Of a DNA stretch of 42,012 nt, positions 1-9,422 are shown piece by piece. This DNA is from JAGKXC01 sp964554385 (GTDB lineage: Bacteria; Bacteroidota; Bacteroidia; NS11-12g; UBA955). The stretch lies in NCBI GenBank assembly GCA_964554385.1, contig CAZKOM010000012.1:1-42012 (forward strand), read 5' to 3'. Position 1 is the first letter of the stretch. The number at the start of each line of letters is the position of its first letter. A program made the position numbers and the translations under genes. The notes below the pieces were generated by a model, which ran no database searches, was not told the DNA's origin, and saw only the letters and a program-made list of their open reading frames with translations.

Positions 1-3000
1 CTTGTAGCATTATTTACAAACGTTGCGTTAGGGCAATTTAAATCTACCCTTGTAAAAAATGTTACATGTAATGGTGGAAACAATGGTTGGATTAAGTTGA
101 AAATGGACAATAGCCAAGACTATGAATATAACATTAACGGAGGTCCTGCTCAATTCGATAGCATATTTCGTAATTTGGTAGCACTGCCACCAGCAAATTT
201 TTATGTAGTTGGTTATAAATTAAAGTCTTCAGGGGGGGCATTTACTACAGTTAATGTTTCCTTGACCGAACCTAGTGCAATTGCAGTTAGTTTTCCAGCA
301 CTAACATTAAAAGATGTTACTTGTAATGGTGGAAATAATGGGGAGGTTTTTGCATCTGTAAGTGGTGGTCATTCTGGATATAAATATTCTTGGAACACAA
401 CTCCTGTATTAACAACAGCATCAATAACTGGATTAGTTGCAAATAACTACACAGTAAATATCACTGACGACAGTGGTTGTACAGGAAATAATACAGTAAC
501 AATTAAAGAACCCGCCAAAATCACAAGTACTGCTTCTCAAACGGATGTTTTATGTAATGGAAAATCAACCGGGGCATTAAATATTACAGCAACCGGTGGT
601 TCTGGTTCATACTCAATATATACTTGGACAGGCCCTGGAACATTTTCATCTACTGCAGAAGATTTAACGTTATTAGCCGCAGGTACATATAATGTTGAAA
701 TCGAAGATAATAAGGGATGCAAAGGAACGAGTACTTATACTATTACGGAACCCTCTGCAATTACAGCTACGCCAACAGTTAAAGATCTTAAGTGCTTTAA
801 TGATAATTCCGGTGAAATTAGTCTTTCGGTAAATGGAGGAACTCCGGGATATACGTATTTGTGGTCTGGACCAGGTAGTTTCACTTCAACAAATCAAAAT
901 GTAACAGGTTTGGCTGCTGATAATACGTATTCAGTGAAAATCACGGATGCTAATGCTTGTGAGTTAACCTTAAGCGCTATAACAGTAACAGAACCTTCCA
1001 AATTGAACATCGCTGAAATAGTAACCTCAGTGGATTGTAATGGCGCAGCAACTGGTGAAATTGATGTAACAACTACAGGTGGAACAACCCCATATGCATT
1101 CCAATGGGATGACGCTCCAATTAATTCTACGACCGAAGATTTAACCAGTTTAAAAGCAGGAGATTACGAAATTACTGTACTGGACGATAATGGTTGTACC
1201 GAAATAAAAACTATCACCGTTTCAGAACCCGCAATTATCGCAATAACCGAAACACATGTCAATAATTTGTGTAACGGTGATGCCTTAGGAACTATCGATG
1301 TGAGTGTTACGGGTGGTACCGTGGGTTCAAGTAGCACATACACTTACGAATGGACACAAAGTGGAAATCCTGTAGCTACGACCGAAGATTTAATCAATTT
1401 AGCAGCAGGAACCTATGATTTACAAGTAACCGATGACAATAGCTGTATAATGAATCTCTCGGTTGCTATATCTGAACCAACCTTGATTTCAGCAAATGGC
1501 CTAGTAACCGATGCAAAATGTTATAAAGGCAATGATGGGGAGATTATCATGTCTATTTCTGGTGGAACAGTTGGTGGATCTAGTAATTATGTCGTAAACT
1601 GGACAGGTCCAAATTCGTATACTGCTTCAACACAAGATATCAATACCCTTTTTGCTGGTGATTACGATTACTCAATTGTTGATGATAATAACTGCCAAAT
1701 CACAGGGAAACTAACGGTAGGTGAACCTACAGAGTTAGTACTTACCACTACTCCAAGTTCTATTTGTGATGGATCAGGACAAATTACGTTTTCAGCAACT
1801 GGTGGAACTTCAGCAACCGGTGATTATATTTTTGAGGTAGATGGTGTAACATCTACTAGCCCTGTTGTTAACCTGTTTGATAATGTTTATATTGTTAAAG
1901 CGATTGATGATAACGCTTGTGAAGACACTATTCATACAACAGTAAAACACGTAGATCCAATTTTACCAACGGTAAAGACACAGATGAAAGTAGTTTATCT
2001 CGATGCCTCTGGAATTGCCTCTGTTACCACTGCCGATGTAGATAACGCTTCCACTGATAATTGTGGAGTTAAGTCTCTTTCGTTAGATAAAACAACCTTT
2101 AACTGCAGTAATGTTGGTCAAAATATCGTAACACTAACGGTTACTGACATAAATGACAATATTAATTCTGATACTGTAAGTGTATTTGTTAGAGATACTA
2201 TTTCTCCAACAATGTCTGTTTCAAATACCTTAATTGCTATTGATACTTCAGGTAATGCATATTTAAAAGCAGGCTTAGTAATTACCGCTGCAGCAGATAA
2301 TTGCGGAGTAAAAGATACAGTATTGTCGAAAAGCGTATTTGGATTAGCCGATTTAGGAAATAATACCGTAAATGTTACTATTACAGATGTAAATGGCAAC
2401 ACGATAAGTAAAAAAGTAACAGTAAATGTATATATCGCCGATTCAGATAAAGATAGTATACCTGATTATATCGAGAGGAATTTTGATACAGATGGTGATG
2501 GTATCATGAATTATCTTGATTTAGATTCTGACAATGATGCCATCTCCGATTTAGTGGAAAACGATAGCATGAAATCATACGTAGGTCAAGATTTTGACAA
2601 TGACGGTATACCCAATGCATTGGATTTAGATTCTGATGATGATGGTATTAATGATATCGTTGAAGTTGATTTAGGCGATATGGATGCTAATGGTAATGGA
2701 CAAACAGATAATCCAATTGTTGTGGGATTACCTAACGATAAAGACGGTGATGGTGCACCCGACTATTTGGATTTAGATTCTGATGGTGATGGTATTTTTG
2801 ATGTGGTTGAAAGTTTAGAAAAGTATGCTGATCTTAATTCTGATGGAAAAGTTGATGGCACTGATTCAGACAAAGATGGTATTAAAGATGCAGCCGATGG
2901 ATTTACTGGTTGGGCCGATAATGGCGATAAAAGACCAGCTAATAGCGATAGCGATATAACGGAAGATTGGAGAGACACAGATTCCGATGATGATGGAATT

Positions 3001-3858
3001 CTCGATGCTACTGAAGGGGTTGTAGATACAGATAATGACTTAAAACCTAATTATTTAGATACGGATTCCGATGATGACGGAATCTCTGATCAAATTGAAA
3101 CAGCAACGGATACGGATTCCGATGGTAAAGGAAATTATATTGATACGGATTCGGATGATGATGGAATTTTGGATAAATCCGAAGGAACCGCAGACCAAGA
3201 TGGAGATACTAAGGGAAATTGGTTAGACGATGATAGCGATGGTGATGGTATTTCCGACAAGATTGAAACGGATTCCGATGCTGATAATGATACAAATCCA
3301 AATTACTTGGATACGGATTCTGATGGTGATGGTATTTTAGATCAAGAAGAAGGAACCGCAGATCCGGATGGCGATACGAAAGGCAATTGGTTAGACGACG
3401 ATAGTGACGGGGATGGTATATCGGATTTAAATGAAACGAATGCAGATTACGATGGCGATGGAATTAAAAATTATTTGGATGACGATAGCGATGATGATGA
3501 ATTAAAGGATGCCATTGAAGGTGAGTTAGATTTAGATAAAAATGGTAAAAAAGACTTCTTGGATCCTCAATATGTGGTACCGGAAGGGTTTTCACCCAAT
3601 GGTGATGGTGTGAATGATATTTTCTATATAACTGGATTACGAGTATACAAAGAAGCTCAGTTCATTGTAATTAATCAGTGGGGTCAAGTTGTGTTTGAGT
3701 CTGACTTAGGGTATGGAAATAATTGGGATGGAACATTTGGAGGTTCGGGTCTCAAATTTGGTAGCGGTGTGGTTCCTGAAGGAATATATTATTTTGTGTT
3801 TAAACCAAATAAATTTAACATGCCTAATATAACAGGCAACATTTATATCAAACCTTAA
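1..3858 (+). CDS. SprB-repeat / TSP3-repeat T9SS type-B surface protein (5' end cut off)
   Basis: A giant secreted adhesin-like protein. The reading frame is open from base 1, and its first residues look like the end of a signal peptide (…VALGQ), so the start lies left of the window and the internal ATG at 97 is not the true start. In order there are about eight SprB-type repeats (nt ~40-1960, each with a Cys-Asn-Gly core and a GG(T) turn), two HYR/Ig-like segments (~1960-2440, each with a DNCGVK motif), a long run of Asp-rich thrombospondin type 3 calcium-binding repeats (~2440-3560, DSDxDG units), and a gliding-motility-type C-terminal domain (~3576-3855, FSPNGDGVND, then NQWGQ and GIYYF). 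That C-terminal domain is known as the T9SS type-B sorting signal, so cell-surface or secreted location is inferred. The next gene begins within its stop codon (TAATG). Ligand and exact role (adhesion or gliding) are unknown. Confidence 0.93.
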   Translation, partial: LVALFTNVALGQFKSTLVKNVTCNGGNNGWIKLKMDNSQDYEYNINGGPAQFDSIFRNLVALPPANFYVVGYKLKSSGGAFTTVNVSLTEPSAIAVSFPALTLKDVTCNGGNNGEVFASVSGGHSGYKYSWNTTPVLTTASITGLVANNYTVNITDDSGCTGNNTVTIKEPAKITSTASQTDVLCNGKSTGALNITATGGSGSYSIYTWTGPGTFSSTAEDLTLLAAGTYNVEIEDNKGCKGTSTYTITEPSAITATPTVKDLKCFNDNSGEISLSVNGGTPGYTYLWSGPGSFTSTNQNVTGLAADNTYSVKITDANACELTLSAITVTEPSKLNIAEIVTSVDCNGAATGEIDVTTTGGTTPYAFQWDDAPINSTTEDLTSLKAGDYEITVLDDNGCTEIKTITVSEPAIIAITETHVNNLCNGDALGTIDVSVTGGTVGSSSTYTYEWTQSGNPVATTEDLINLAAGTYDLQVTDDNSCIMNLSVAISEPTLISANGLVTDAKCYKGNDGEIIMSISGGTVGGSSNYVVNWTGPNSYTASTQDINTLFAGDYDYSIVDDNNCQITGKLTVGEPTELVLTTTPSSICDGSGQITFSATGGTSATGDYIFEVDGVTSTSPVVNLFDNVYIVKAIDDNACEDTIHTTVKHVDPILPTVKTQMKVVYLDASGIASVTTADVDNASTDNCGVKSLSLDKTTFNCSNVGQNIVTLTVTDINDNINSDTVSVFVRDTISPTMSVSNTLIAIDTSGNAYLKAGLVITAAADNCGVKDTVLSKSVFGLADLGNNTVNVTITDVNGNTISKKVTVNVYIADSDKDSIPDYIERNFDTDGDGIMNYLDLDSDNDAISDLVENDSMKSYVGQDFDNDGIPNALDLDSDDDGINDIVEVDLGDMDANGNGQTDNPIVVGLPNDKDGDGAPDYLDLDSDGDGIFDVVESLEKYADLNSDGKVDGTDSDKDGIKDAADGFTGWADNGDKRPANSDSDITEDWRDTDSDDDGILDATEGVVDTDNDLKPNYLDTDSDDDGISDQIETATDTDSDGKGNYIDTDSDDDGILDKSEGTADQDGDTKGNWLDDDSDGDGISDKIETDSDADNDTNPNYLDTDSDGDGILDQEEGTADPDGDTKGNWLDDDSDGDGISDLNETNADYDGDGIKNYLDDDSDDDELKDAIEGELDLDKNGKKDFLDPQYVVPEGFSPNGDGVNDIFYITGLRVYKEAQFIVINQWGQVVFESDLGYGNNWDGTFGGSGLKFGSGVVPEGIYYFVFKPNKFNMPNITGNIYIKP

Positions 3859-3896
3859 TGCTTATAAATAGGATGTTTATCAATAAAATAAAAACA

Positions 3897-4829
3897 ATGA
3901 AATACGGATTAATACTGTTGTCACTGGTTGTAATATCTACCGCTACTGCGCAACAAGAACAAATGTATACCCATTACGATTTTAATTCCATGGCGATGAA
4001 TCCAGGCTATACAGGTTCAAAAAGAACATTGGTAGCCAATGCATTATCTAGAACTCAATGGACGGAATTACCGGGTGCTCCAAGATATCAGAATTTTGCA
4101 GTGCATTCCCCATTAGTTAATGATTTCGCTGTTGGTCTTAATTTCCAAACAGGTAAAATTGGAAAGTTTCAAGTTGCAAGTCCATTTAGTGAAACACAAA
4201 TTGCAGGTAATATCGCATATCACAAACAGCTAGCGGAGGATTTGACTTTGTCTGTTGGTTTGCGTTTAGGGGTTTACAATTACAAGGCAGAATTATCTAA
4301 GATTAAATTAAATAATGGTACGGATGTTGGGTTTACGAATAATGATTATTCGATTTCAAGCCCTATGACTGGTTTCGGTGCGTATTTATATTCATCTAAA
4401 TATTTCGTGGGTGTAAGTGCTCCGAGGATGGTTTTTGTAAATCCCGATGTAAGAAACAATTATAATGTGGAATACGCAGCTCAAGTTCATTACTATTTAA
4501 CAGGTGGAGTTGTACTTGATGCAGGAACGGATTTAAAAATTAAACCTACAACCCAAATTAAATTTACGGATGGTGCTCCTGTATTGGCAGATTTTAATGT
4601 TCATGCCATCTACAAGGATAAATTTAGTCTAGGTGCGTTTTATCGTACTTCAAACACTGCTGGAATTATGGCAAATGCTATCGCTAATGATAACTTTACT
4701 ATTTTCTATTCGTTTGATACCGTTCTAGGTGATATCGGACAGTACGTTCGTGGATCACACGAGATAGGTGTTCAGTTTATGGTTCCTTATTATGAAAATA
4801 GTAAGGTTCGTGTTCCAAGGTATTTCTAA
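3897..4829 (+). CDS. PorP/SprF family outer-membrane protein
   Basis: About 310 residues with a clear signal peptide (MKYGLILLSLVVIST…AQ) followed by QEQMYTHYDFNSMAMNPGYTG, the typical opening of the PorP/SprF family (beta-barrel proteins of the T9SS). Family members encoded beside type-B cargo, such as SprF beside SprB in Flavobacterium johnsoniae, are needed for export or surface anchoring of that cargo. An ATG at 3858 overlaps the upstream stop codon and is in frame, but it would add 13 residues before the signal peptide, so I prefer 3897; initiation at 3858 by translational coupling is possible. It lies between the adhesin gene and an OmpA-type gene, 18 bases before the latter, so all three are probably one operon and this protein the dedicated partner of the adhesin. 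Confidence 0.9.
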   Translation: MKYGLILLSLVVISTATAQQEQMYTHYDFNSMAMNPGYTGSKRTLVANALSRTQWTELPGAPRYQNFAVHSPLVNDFAVGLNFQTGKIGKFQVASPFSETQIAGNIAYHKQLAEDLTLSVGLRLGVYNYKAELSKIKLNNGTDVGFTNNDYSISSPMTGFGAYLYSSKYFVGVSAPRMVFVNPDVRNNYNVEYAAQVHYYLTGGVVLDAGTDLKIKPTTQIKFTDGAPVLADFNVHAIYKDKFSLGAFYRTSNTAGIMANAIANDNFTIFYSFDTVLGDIGQYVRGSHEIGVQFMVPYYENSKVRVPRYF

Positions 4830-4847
4830 TTAATTATTACATCAACA

Positions 4848-7800
4848 ATGAAATTTTCGAAGTCATATTTAGCATTAGTTGTTACATTTTCGGCAGTAAT
4901 TAACTTGTTTGGCCAAAAATCTTTGGTTAAAGCAGTGTATAATAACAATTATCCAAAAATTATTAATTTAAATGGGGGTAATGTTGAAGCAACTAAAAAG
5001 GATTACAATAATCAAAGAGCCTTGGCTTTTTCATACTATCAAACAGATCAAGTATCTAAAGCCAATGAGTCTTATAAGATATTATTTAGTAAATACGCGG
5101 GTCAGGTGGATGATAATGATCGCTTATTTTATGCCTTGAATCAGCGTAAAAGCAAGAATTATCGTTTTTCTGACAGTGTTTTATTAGAATTAAAAAATAC
5201 TACCTATAAAGAAAAATCGTTTTACCCTGAATTAAGTTCAGAGTTGTTTGAATTATTGCATGCAGAAGAGGAGTATTGGTCTGAAAATAATTTCGATTCC
5301 TTCTTTCTCATTAAACCGTTTGCTGCAAATTCTACAGACGGTGAATTTGCCTTGATACCTGATAAAAAAGGGAATGCTTATTTTTCCGCACAAAAGCAAA
5401 GTGGATTAAAATTGTCTCTTTCAGCTTGGACTGGAAAACCAAATTATGCAATCTATTTTGCTAAATACGGAGATAGCAGTTATTCAATGTCAACTCGATC
5501 TACTGTGAATGATCCAAAATTGAACCAGTATGTTAGTTATGTAGATATAAACACAGGCTGGATTTATATAACTCGAAATGCCAAGAAATTAAATAGTAAA
5601 AAAGAAAGAGTTTTAGAGGTTTATGCTATAAGACAAAACCCAATTACTAAAGAATGGAAAGAAGTACCATTTCAGTTTAATAATTCTCAGTTTTCAGTTG
5701 CTAATTTAGTTATCTCTTCTGATAGAAAAAGAGTAGTCTTTGTATCGGATAATCCGGCAGGTTATGGTAAATCCGATTTATGGGAGGCACCAATTATTCA
5801 GGATGATGAGTTTGGCTTGAAATTAGGCGAGATGGTTAATTTGGGGCCAGAGATTAATACTGCTTTGCGTGATAATTTTCCTGCTTTTAGTGATTCTGGA
5901 ATTTTGTATTTCTCTTCTGAAGGTCACTTAGGTTATGGTGGTTTAGATTTATTCTATTTTGATTCTGCCGTGGGAGTAATTAACATGGGATTACCCGTAA
6001 ATTCTAGTTATGACGATTTTAGTGCACAAATTCATGATACACAGAATTGGGGTACAATTACATCAAATCGAAATGGAAATGATGATAACTACTTCTTTAG
6101 ATGGTCTGAATTGTTAGAGGGCACTCAGGATGCAGGGAATGAAATTGTTGCAGAATTGGTTGATGCTAAAACGGGCTTACCTATTGCCAATGAATTAGTG
6201 GCATTTGATAATATCAACGATGCTGATCCAGCAATAAATTTAAAATCTGATGAACAAGGTCTTGTGAGATTTGATTACCAAATACCAGAAGGTGAAAATT
6301 GCGTTTTTCAAATGTCTTCTCACCCTTGTGGATATCGTTATGCAATAGTTAAAGATACTCTTAAGCAAGGGTCCTCTAGTGAAGCTAACAAAATTAAAAT
6401 AGCGGCAATTCCATATGCTGTAGGTGATGAATTAGGTTCATTGTTTGATATTAAACCGATTTATTTTGAAAAAGGCAAGTCTGAAATGACTATTGCTTCT
6501 AAGATGGAGTTAGACAGATTAGTGGCTATTCTTCAAGATAATCCAGGACTTTATGTTGAATTGGGCTCTCATACAGATTCCAGAGGTAGTGCTGAGAATA
6601 ATTTTACATTGTCTCAATCACGTGCTAAGGCATCTTTCGATTATTTAATTTCTAGAGGCGTAAATGCATCAAGAATGGGATATCGGGGATACGGAGAAAG
6701 TAGATTAAAGAATGCATGCTCAGATGGAGTTACTTGTTCGGAACAACAACATGCAGAAAATCGTAGAACGGAGTATGTTGTTAAACGAATCGTACCTTGT
6801 GCAGAAGCAGAGGTTATTGCTGATAATACTGCCACAAGTTCCGATAAAACCGCCACCAATAACTCTAGTAATAGTTCTACTTCAACGGCTGGGTCTAAAA
6901 CAAATTCAGGCAGCACAGCTCAAAATAGTGGAAGCAGTAATTCAGCGAATAATAATGGGGGTGCTGGTAAGCCTAATACAAATTCAGGCAATAAAGGATA
7001 CGCAAGTAACTCAACGGCAAATCAAGGACCTATGATCTGTGGTGACGCCGATGGCGACAATATTCCTGATTATTTGGATTCCGACTCTGACAATGATGGA
7101 TTAAATGATGCAATTGAAGGAAAAGGTGATCCAGATAATGATGGATTACCCAATTTCATCGATCGTGATAGTGACAATGATGGTATTCCTGACGCAGTTG
7201 AAAAAGCTACAGATACGGATAGAGATGGCAAACCAAATTATATAGATTTAGACAGCGATGGGGATGGAATTGATGATTCGTATGAAGGTGTAGTAGATAG
7301 CGATGGGGATGGAGTAATGAATTTCTTGGATGCTGATTCTGATAATGATGGAATTTCTGATCGTTATGATGGCGTGGATGACTTTGATAATGATGGTACA
7401 CCAAACTATTTGGATTTAGATAGTGATAATGATGGAATTTCAGATAATTTGGAAGGCAGAATGGATATCGACAAAGACGGTAAACCAAACTTCTTAGACT
7501 CCGATTCCGATGGGGATACTATTCCCGATGCAGTTGAAAGAGGAAATGGACAAACTCCTGTGGATACAGATAAAGATGGAAGACCTGATTACATCGATTA
7601 TGATAGTGACGGCGATGGTATTGCTGATAAATTAGAAGCACCAGCATGTTTGCCTTCCACAACAGCTCCTACTGAAGTTCGTTCTACACCTGTTGTAACA
7701 AACAATACTCCGGTTAAATCAAATCCGATAAGTAATAATTCCTCTGCTACTATTACTGATTATAATGGCAAATTAGAATACCGTGTGCAGTTTATTATTT

Positions 7801-8006
7801 CAAAGCAGCGCATGAATAAAAAAGAATTTGCTGATAAAGGTGTTGGAAGCGTATTTGAGTACTCTCAAGGCGGATATTATAAATATACTTCAGACAAGGT
7901 GTTTAAATCCGAGGAGGAAGCTGCAAACGAAAAAGCAAGATTGCGTTCTTTGGGATATCAAGATGCTTTCGTTGTATTATTCCAAAATGGAATAAGAGTG
8001 AAATAA
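4848..8006 (+). CDS. OmpA-family protein with PD40, TSP3 and SPOR-like domains
   Basis: A 1052-residue envelope protein. After a signal peptide (…INLFGQK) comes a TPR-like N-terminal part, then WD40/PD40-like beta-propeller repeats (residues ~260-380, e.g. VVFVSDNPAGYGKSDLW and ILYFSSEGHLGYGGLDLF). An OmpA/MotB peptidoglycan-binding domain lies at ~533-650, with HTDSRG and LSQSRA carrying the expected Asp and Arg. A Ser/Asn/Thr/Gly-rich linker covers ~651-730, Asp-rich thrombospondin type 3 repeats ~731-931, and a SPOR-like domain the C-terminus (~975-1052, YRVQF…GGYYKYT…AFVVLFQNG). It is third in the adhesin operon and resembles the position of the OmpA-like SprD beside SprB/SprF in F. johnsoniae. 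I infer that it anchors the adhesin-export apparatus to peptidoglycan. TSP3 repeats between the OmpA and SPOR-like domains are unusual. A strong terminator follows. Confidence 0.88.
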   Translation: MKFSKSYLALVVTFSAVINLFGQKSLVKAVYNNNYPKIINLNGGNVEATKKDYNNQRALAFSYYQTDQVSKANESYKILFSKYAGQVDDNDRLFYALNQRKSKNYRFSDSVLLELKNTTYKEKSFYPELSSELFELLHAEEEYWSENNFDSFFLIKPFAANSTDGEFALIPDKKGNAYFSAQKQSGLKLSLSAWTGKPNYAIYFAKYGDSSYSMSTRSTVNDPKLNQYVSYVDINTGWIYITRNAKKLNSKKERVLEVYAIRQNPITKEWKEVPFQFNNSQFSVANLVISSDRKRVVFVSDNPAGYGKSDLWEAPIIQDDEFGLKLGEMVNLGPEINTALRDNFPAFSDSGILYFSSEGHLGYGGLDLFYFDSAVGVINMGLPVNSSYDDFSAQIHDTQNWGTITSNRNGNDDNYFFRWSELLEGTQDAGNEIVAELVDAKTGLPIANELVAFDNINDADPAINLKSDEQGLVRFDYQIPEGENCVFQMSSHPCGYRYAIVKDTLKQGSSSEANKIKIAAIPYAVGDELGSLFDIKPIYFEKGKSEMTIASKMELDRLVAILQDNPGLYVELGSHTDSRGSAENNFTLSQSRAKASFDYLISRGVNASRMGYRGYGESRLKNACSDGVTCSEQQHAENRRTEYVVKRIVPCAEAEVIADNTATSSDKTATNNSSNSSTSTAGSKTNSGSTAQNSGSSNSANNNGGAGKPNTNSGNKGYASNSTANQGPMICGDADGDNIPDYLDSDSDNDGLNDAIEGKGDPDNDGLPNFIDRDSDNDGIPDAVEKATDTDRDGKPNYIDLDSDGDGIDDSYEGVVDSDGDGVMNFLDADSDNDGISDRYDGVDDFDNDGTPNYLDLDSDNDGISDNLEGRMDIDKDGKPNFLDSDSDGDTIPDAVERGNGQTPVDTDKDGRPDYIDYDSDGDGIADKLEAPACLPSTTAPTEVRSTPVVTNNTPVKSNPISNNSSATITDYNGKLEYRVQFIISKQRMNKKEFADKGVGSVFEYSQGGYYKYTSDKVFKSEEEAANEKARLRSLGYQDAFVVLFQNGIRVK

Positions 8007-8057
8007 AATATTCAGTTTAAAATTGATTTTTTAGATAATTAATTAAAAACATAGTAA

Positions 8058-8090
8058 CAAGGGCGCCGTAAAGGCGCCCTTGTTTGTTTA
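8058..8090 (+). terminator. Rho-independent terminator of the adhesin operon
   Basis: A perfect 10-bp stem (CAAGGGCGCC at 8058-8067 pairing with 8073-8082) closes a 5-base loop and is followed by TTTGTTT. It lies about 50 bases after the OmpA-family gene and ends the three-gene operon. Confidence 0.9.
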
Positions 8091-8201
8091 ATCGTTAACA
8101 TTTACGATTTTAACTGACTATGCTTGTTTATTGCGAAAAGAATTTAAACCATGTATAAATTGAAAATTCAATAGAACCTCAATCAAGTAAAATACATCCA
8201 T

Positions 8202-8209
8202 TATTTTTG
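8202..8209 (+). promoter_or_regulatory. Bacteroidota -7 element (TATTTTTG) for the GT87-like gene
   Basis: A perfect match to TAnnTTTG ending 5 bases before the ATG at 8215. No convincing -33 TTG is seen at normal spacing. If functional, transcription would start at or next to the start codon (leaderless or nearly so). Confidence 0.5.
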
Positions 8210-8214
8210 AACAA

Positions 8215-9387
8215 ATGAAACGAATGCGCTTCCATGGTTTTGTGGTTTTAGCTTACCTTTTGGCGGTTTGTTTTATAGTAATTAGGAATTTTTTTAGCCC
8301 CTGGGGAGATATGTTTAACAATGGTGGCAATTATTCCCATTACAATAACTATTTGATTTTTAGACAGTCTTTTGGACATTTACTGGAGTCAGTAAACTTA
8401 TATATTACCTACCCAAAAGAATATTTTGATTTATATAAATACCCTCCATTTTTTGCCATGTTAATGGCACCGTTTTATTATATGCCCGTTTGGTTGGGTT
8501 ACGGAATTTGGACCGCACTTAATACGATGTTGCCAGTTGTTGGGTTGAGGAGTTTAGGGTTGCTATCTACCCATAGAGGGTTGGTTCTGTCTTTGGTAAT
8601 ACTTGCAGAAGCAATTACTGCTGGACTTAACTCACAAAGTAATGGTATTGTTGTGGGGTTGCTTTTACTTGCTTTTAGTGCCGCAATTAATGAAAAGACT
8701 TTACAATCGGTTTTATATATATGGCTTTCGGCATTTATTAAAATTTTTGGAGTATTGTTTTTCTTGGTTTTTTTATGTTTTCCTAAGCAACTGAAAAAAG
8801 CCATTCCTCAGGCGATGGGCATGTTGGTTGTTTTTGCCTTTTTTCCTGCTGTGTTTGGAGGTATAAATGCATTATTCCATCATTATCAAGATTGGGCAGT
8901 TTTGTTGCAGAATGATTTCAGTATTCATGTAAAATATTCTGTTATGGGCTGGTTGAAATCTTGGTTTGGTATAAATTATTCTAAAAATACCATAATATTA
9001 ATTGGTCTTGTTATTCAAATTTTACCCCTGATAATTGTACATCAATCAATTAAGAAAGCTTCATTTTATTGGCCTTATGCGTTATCAATAATAGTTTGGA
9101 TGGTTATTTTTAATCATATGGCAGAATCTGCCACATACATAATAGCCGTACTACCCATTGCCGCATGGTTGGCCTATACGCGAAAGTTGAATGTCGTTGA
9201 TTGGGTTTTAGCAGTGTTAGTGTTGTTATTTACGATTTTAGGTCCAACAGATCTTTATCCGGAGCATTGGAGGCACTTAATTGTTGAAACATATCAGCTA
9301 AAAGCATTTCCTTGTATCGCGTTTTGGCTTTATTTGATTATTAAATCTGCAACAAGTCATAACTTTATGTTGGTAGCAAAAAAATAG
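8215..9387 (+). CDS. GT87-like integral membrane glycosyltransferase
   Basis: A 390-residue polytopic membrane protein with about 9-11 hydrophobic segments. After the first segment there is a loop with NLYITYPKEYFDLYKYPPFF, then NSQSNGIVVGLLLLAFS. This layout (a Tyr-x-Pro-Pro-rich loop, then Gln-x-Asn at the start of a helix) is typical of the GT87/DUF2029 family, whose characterised members are polyprenyl-phosphate-mannose-dependent mannosyltransferases acting at the outer face of the inner membrane. The acceptor is unknown. It stands alone between two terminator-like structures, and its stop codon (9385-9387) lies inside the stem of the downstream hairpin. A second, different member of the family begins at 41249. 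Confidence 0.72.
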   Translation: MKRMRFHGFVVLAYLLAVCFIVIRNFFSPWGDMFNNGGNYSHYNNYLIFRQSFGHLLESVNLYITYPKEYFDLYKYPPFFAMLMAPFYYMPVWLGYGIWTALNTMLPVVGLRSLGLLSTHRGLVLSLVILAEAITAGLNSQSNGIVVGLLLLAFSAAINEKTLQSVLYIWLSAFIKIFGVLFFLVFLCFPKQLKKAIPQAMGMLVVFAFFPAVFGGINALFHHYQDWAVLLQNDFSIHVKYSVMGWLKSWFGINYSKNTIILIGLVIQILPLIIVHQSIKKASFYWPYALSIIVWMVIFNHMAESATYIIAVLPIAAWLAYTRKLNVVDWVLAVLVLLFTILGPTDLYPEHWRHLIVETYQLKAFPCIAFWLYLIIKSATSHNFMLVAKK

Positions 9388-9414
9388 GCTACTTCAGAAA
9401 CGAAGTAGCCTATT
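9377..9414 (-). terminator. Terminator of pnp (hairpin shared with the 3' end of the convergent gene)
   Basis: A perfect 13-bp stem (9383-9395 pairing with 9402-9414) with a 6-base loop. On the minus strand it is followed by a run of seven T, so it suits pnp, whose stop codon is ~80 bases upstream. On the plus strand the following sequence (ATAGTT) is only weakly T-rich, but the same hairpin contains the stop codon of the plus-strand gene. Confidence 0.85.
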
Positions 9415-9422
9415 ATAGTTAA

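Noticed and set aside
2763..2978. Minus-strand ORFs opposite the TSP3 tracts (also 7207-7488)
   Set aside because: Biased Asp-rich codons on the plus strand leave few stops on the opposite strand. The proteins are low-complexity and lack family features.
2440..3560. Regular short direct repeats rich in GATGGTGATGG, at first sight like a tandem-repeat or CRISPR-like array
   Set aside because: The pattern is the codon image of TSP3 Asp/Gly repeats in an open frame; spacing and sequence vary as protein repeats do, with no fixed repeat-spacer structure.
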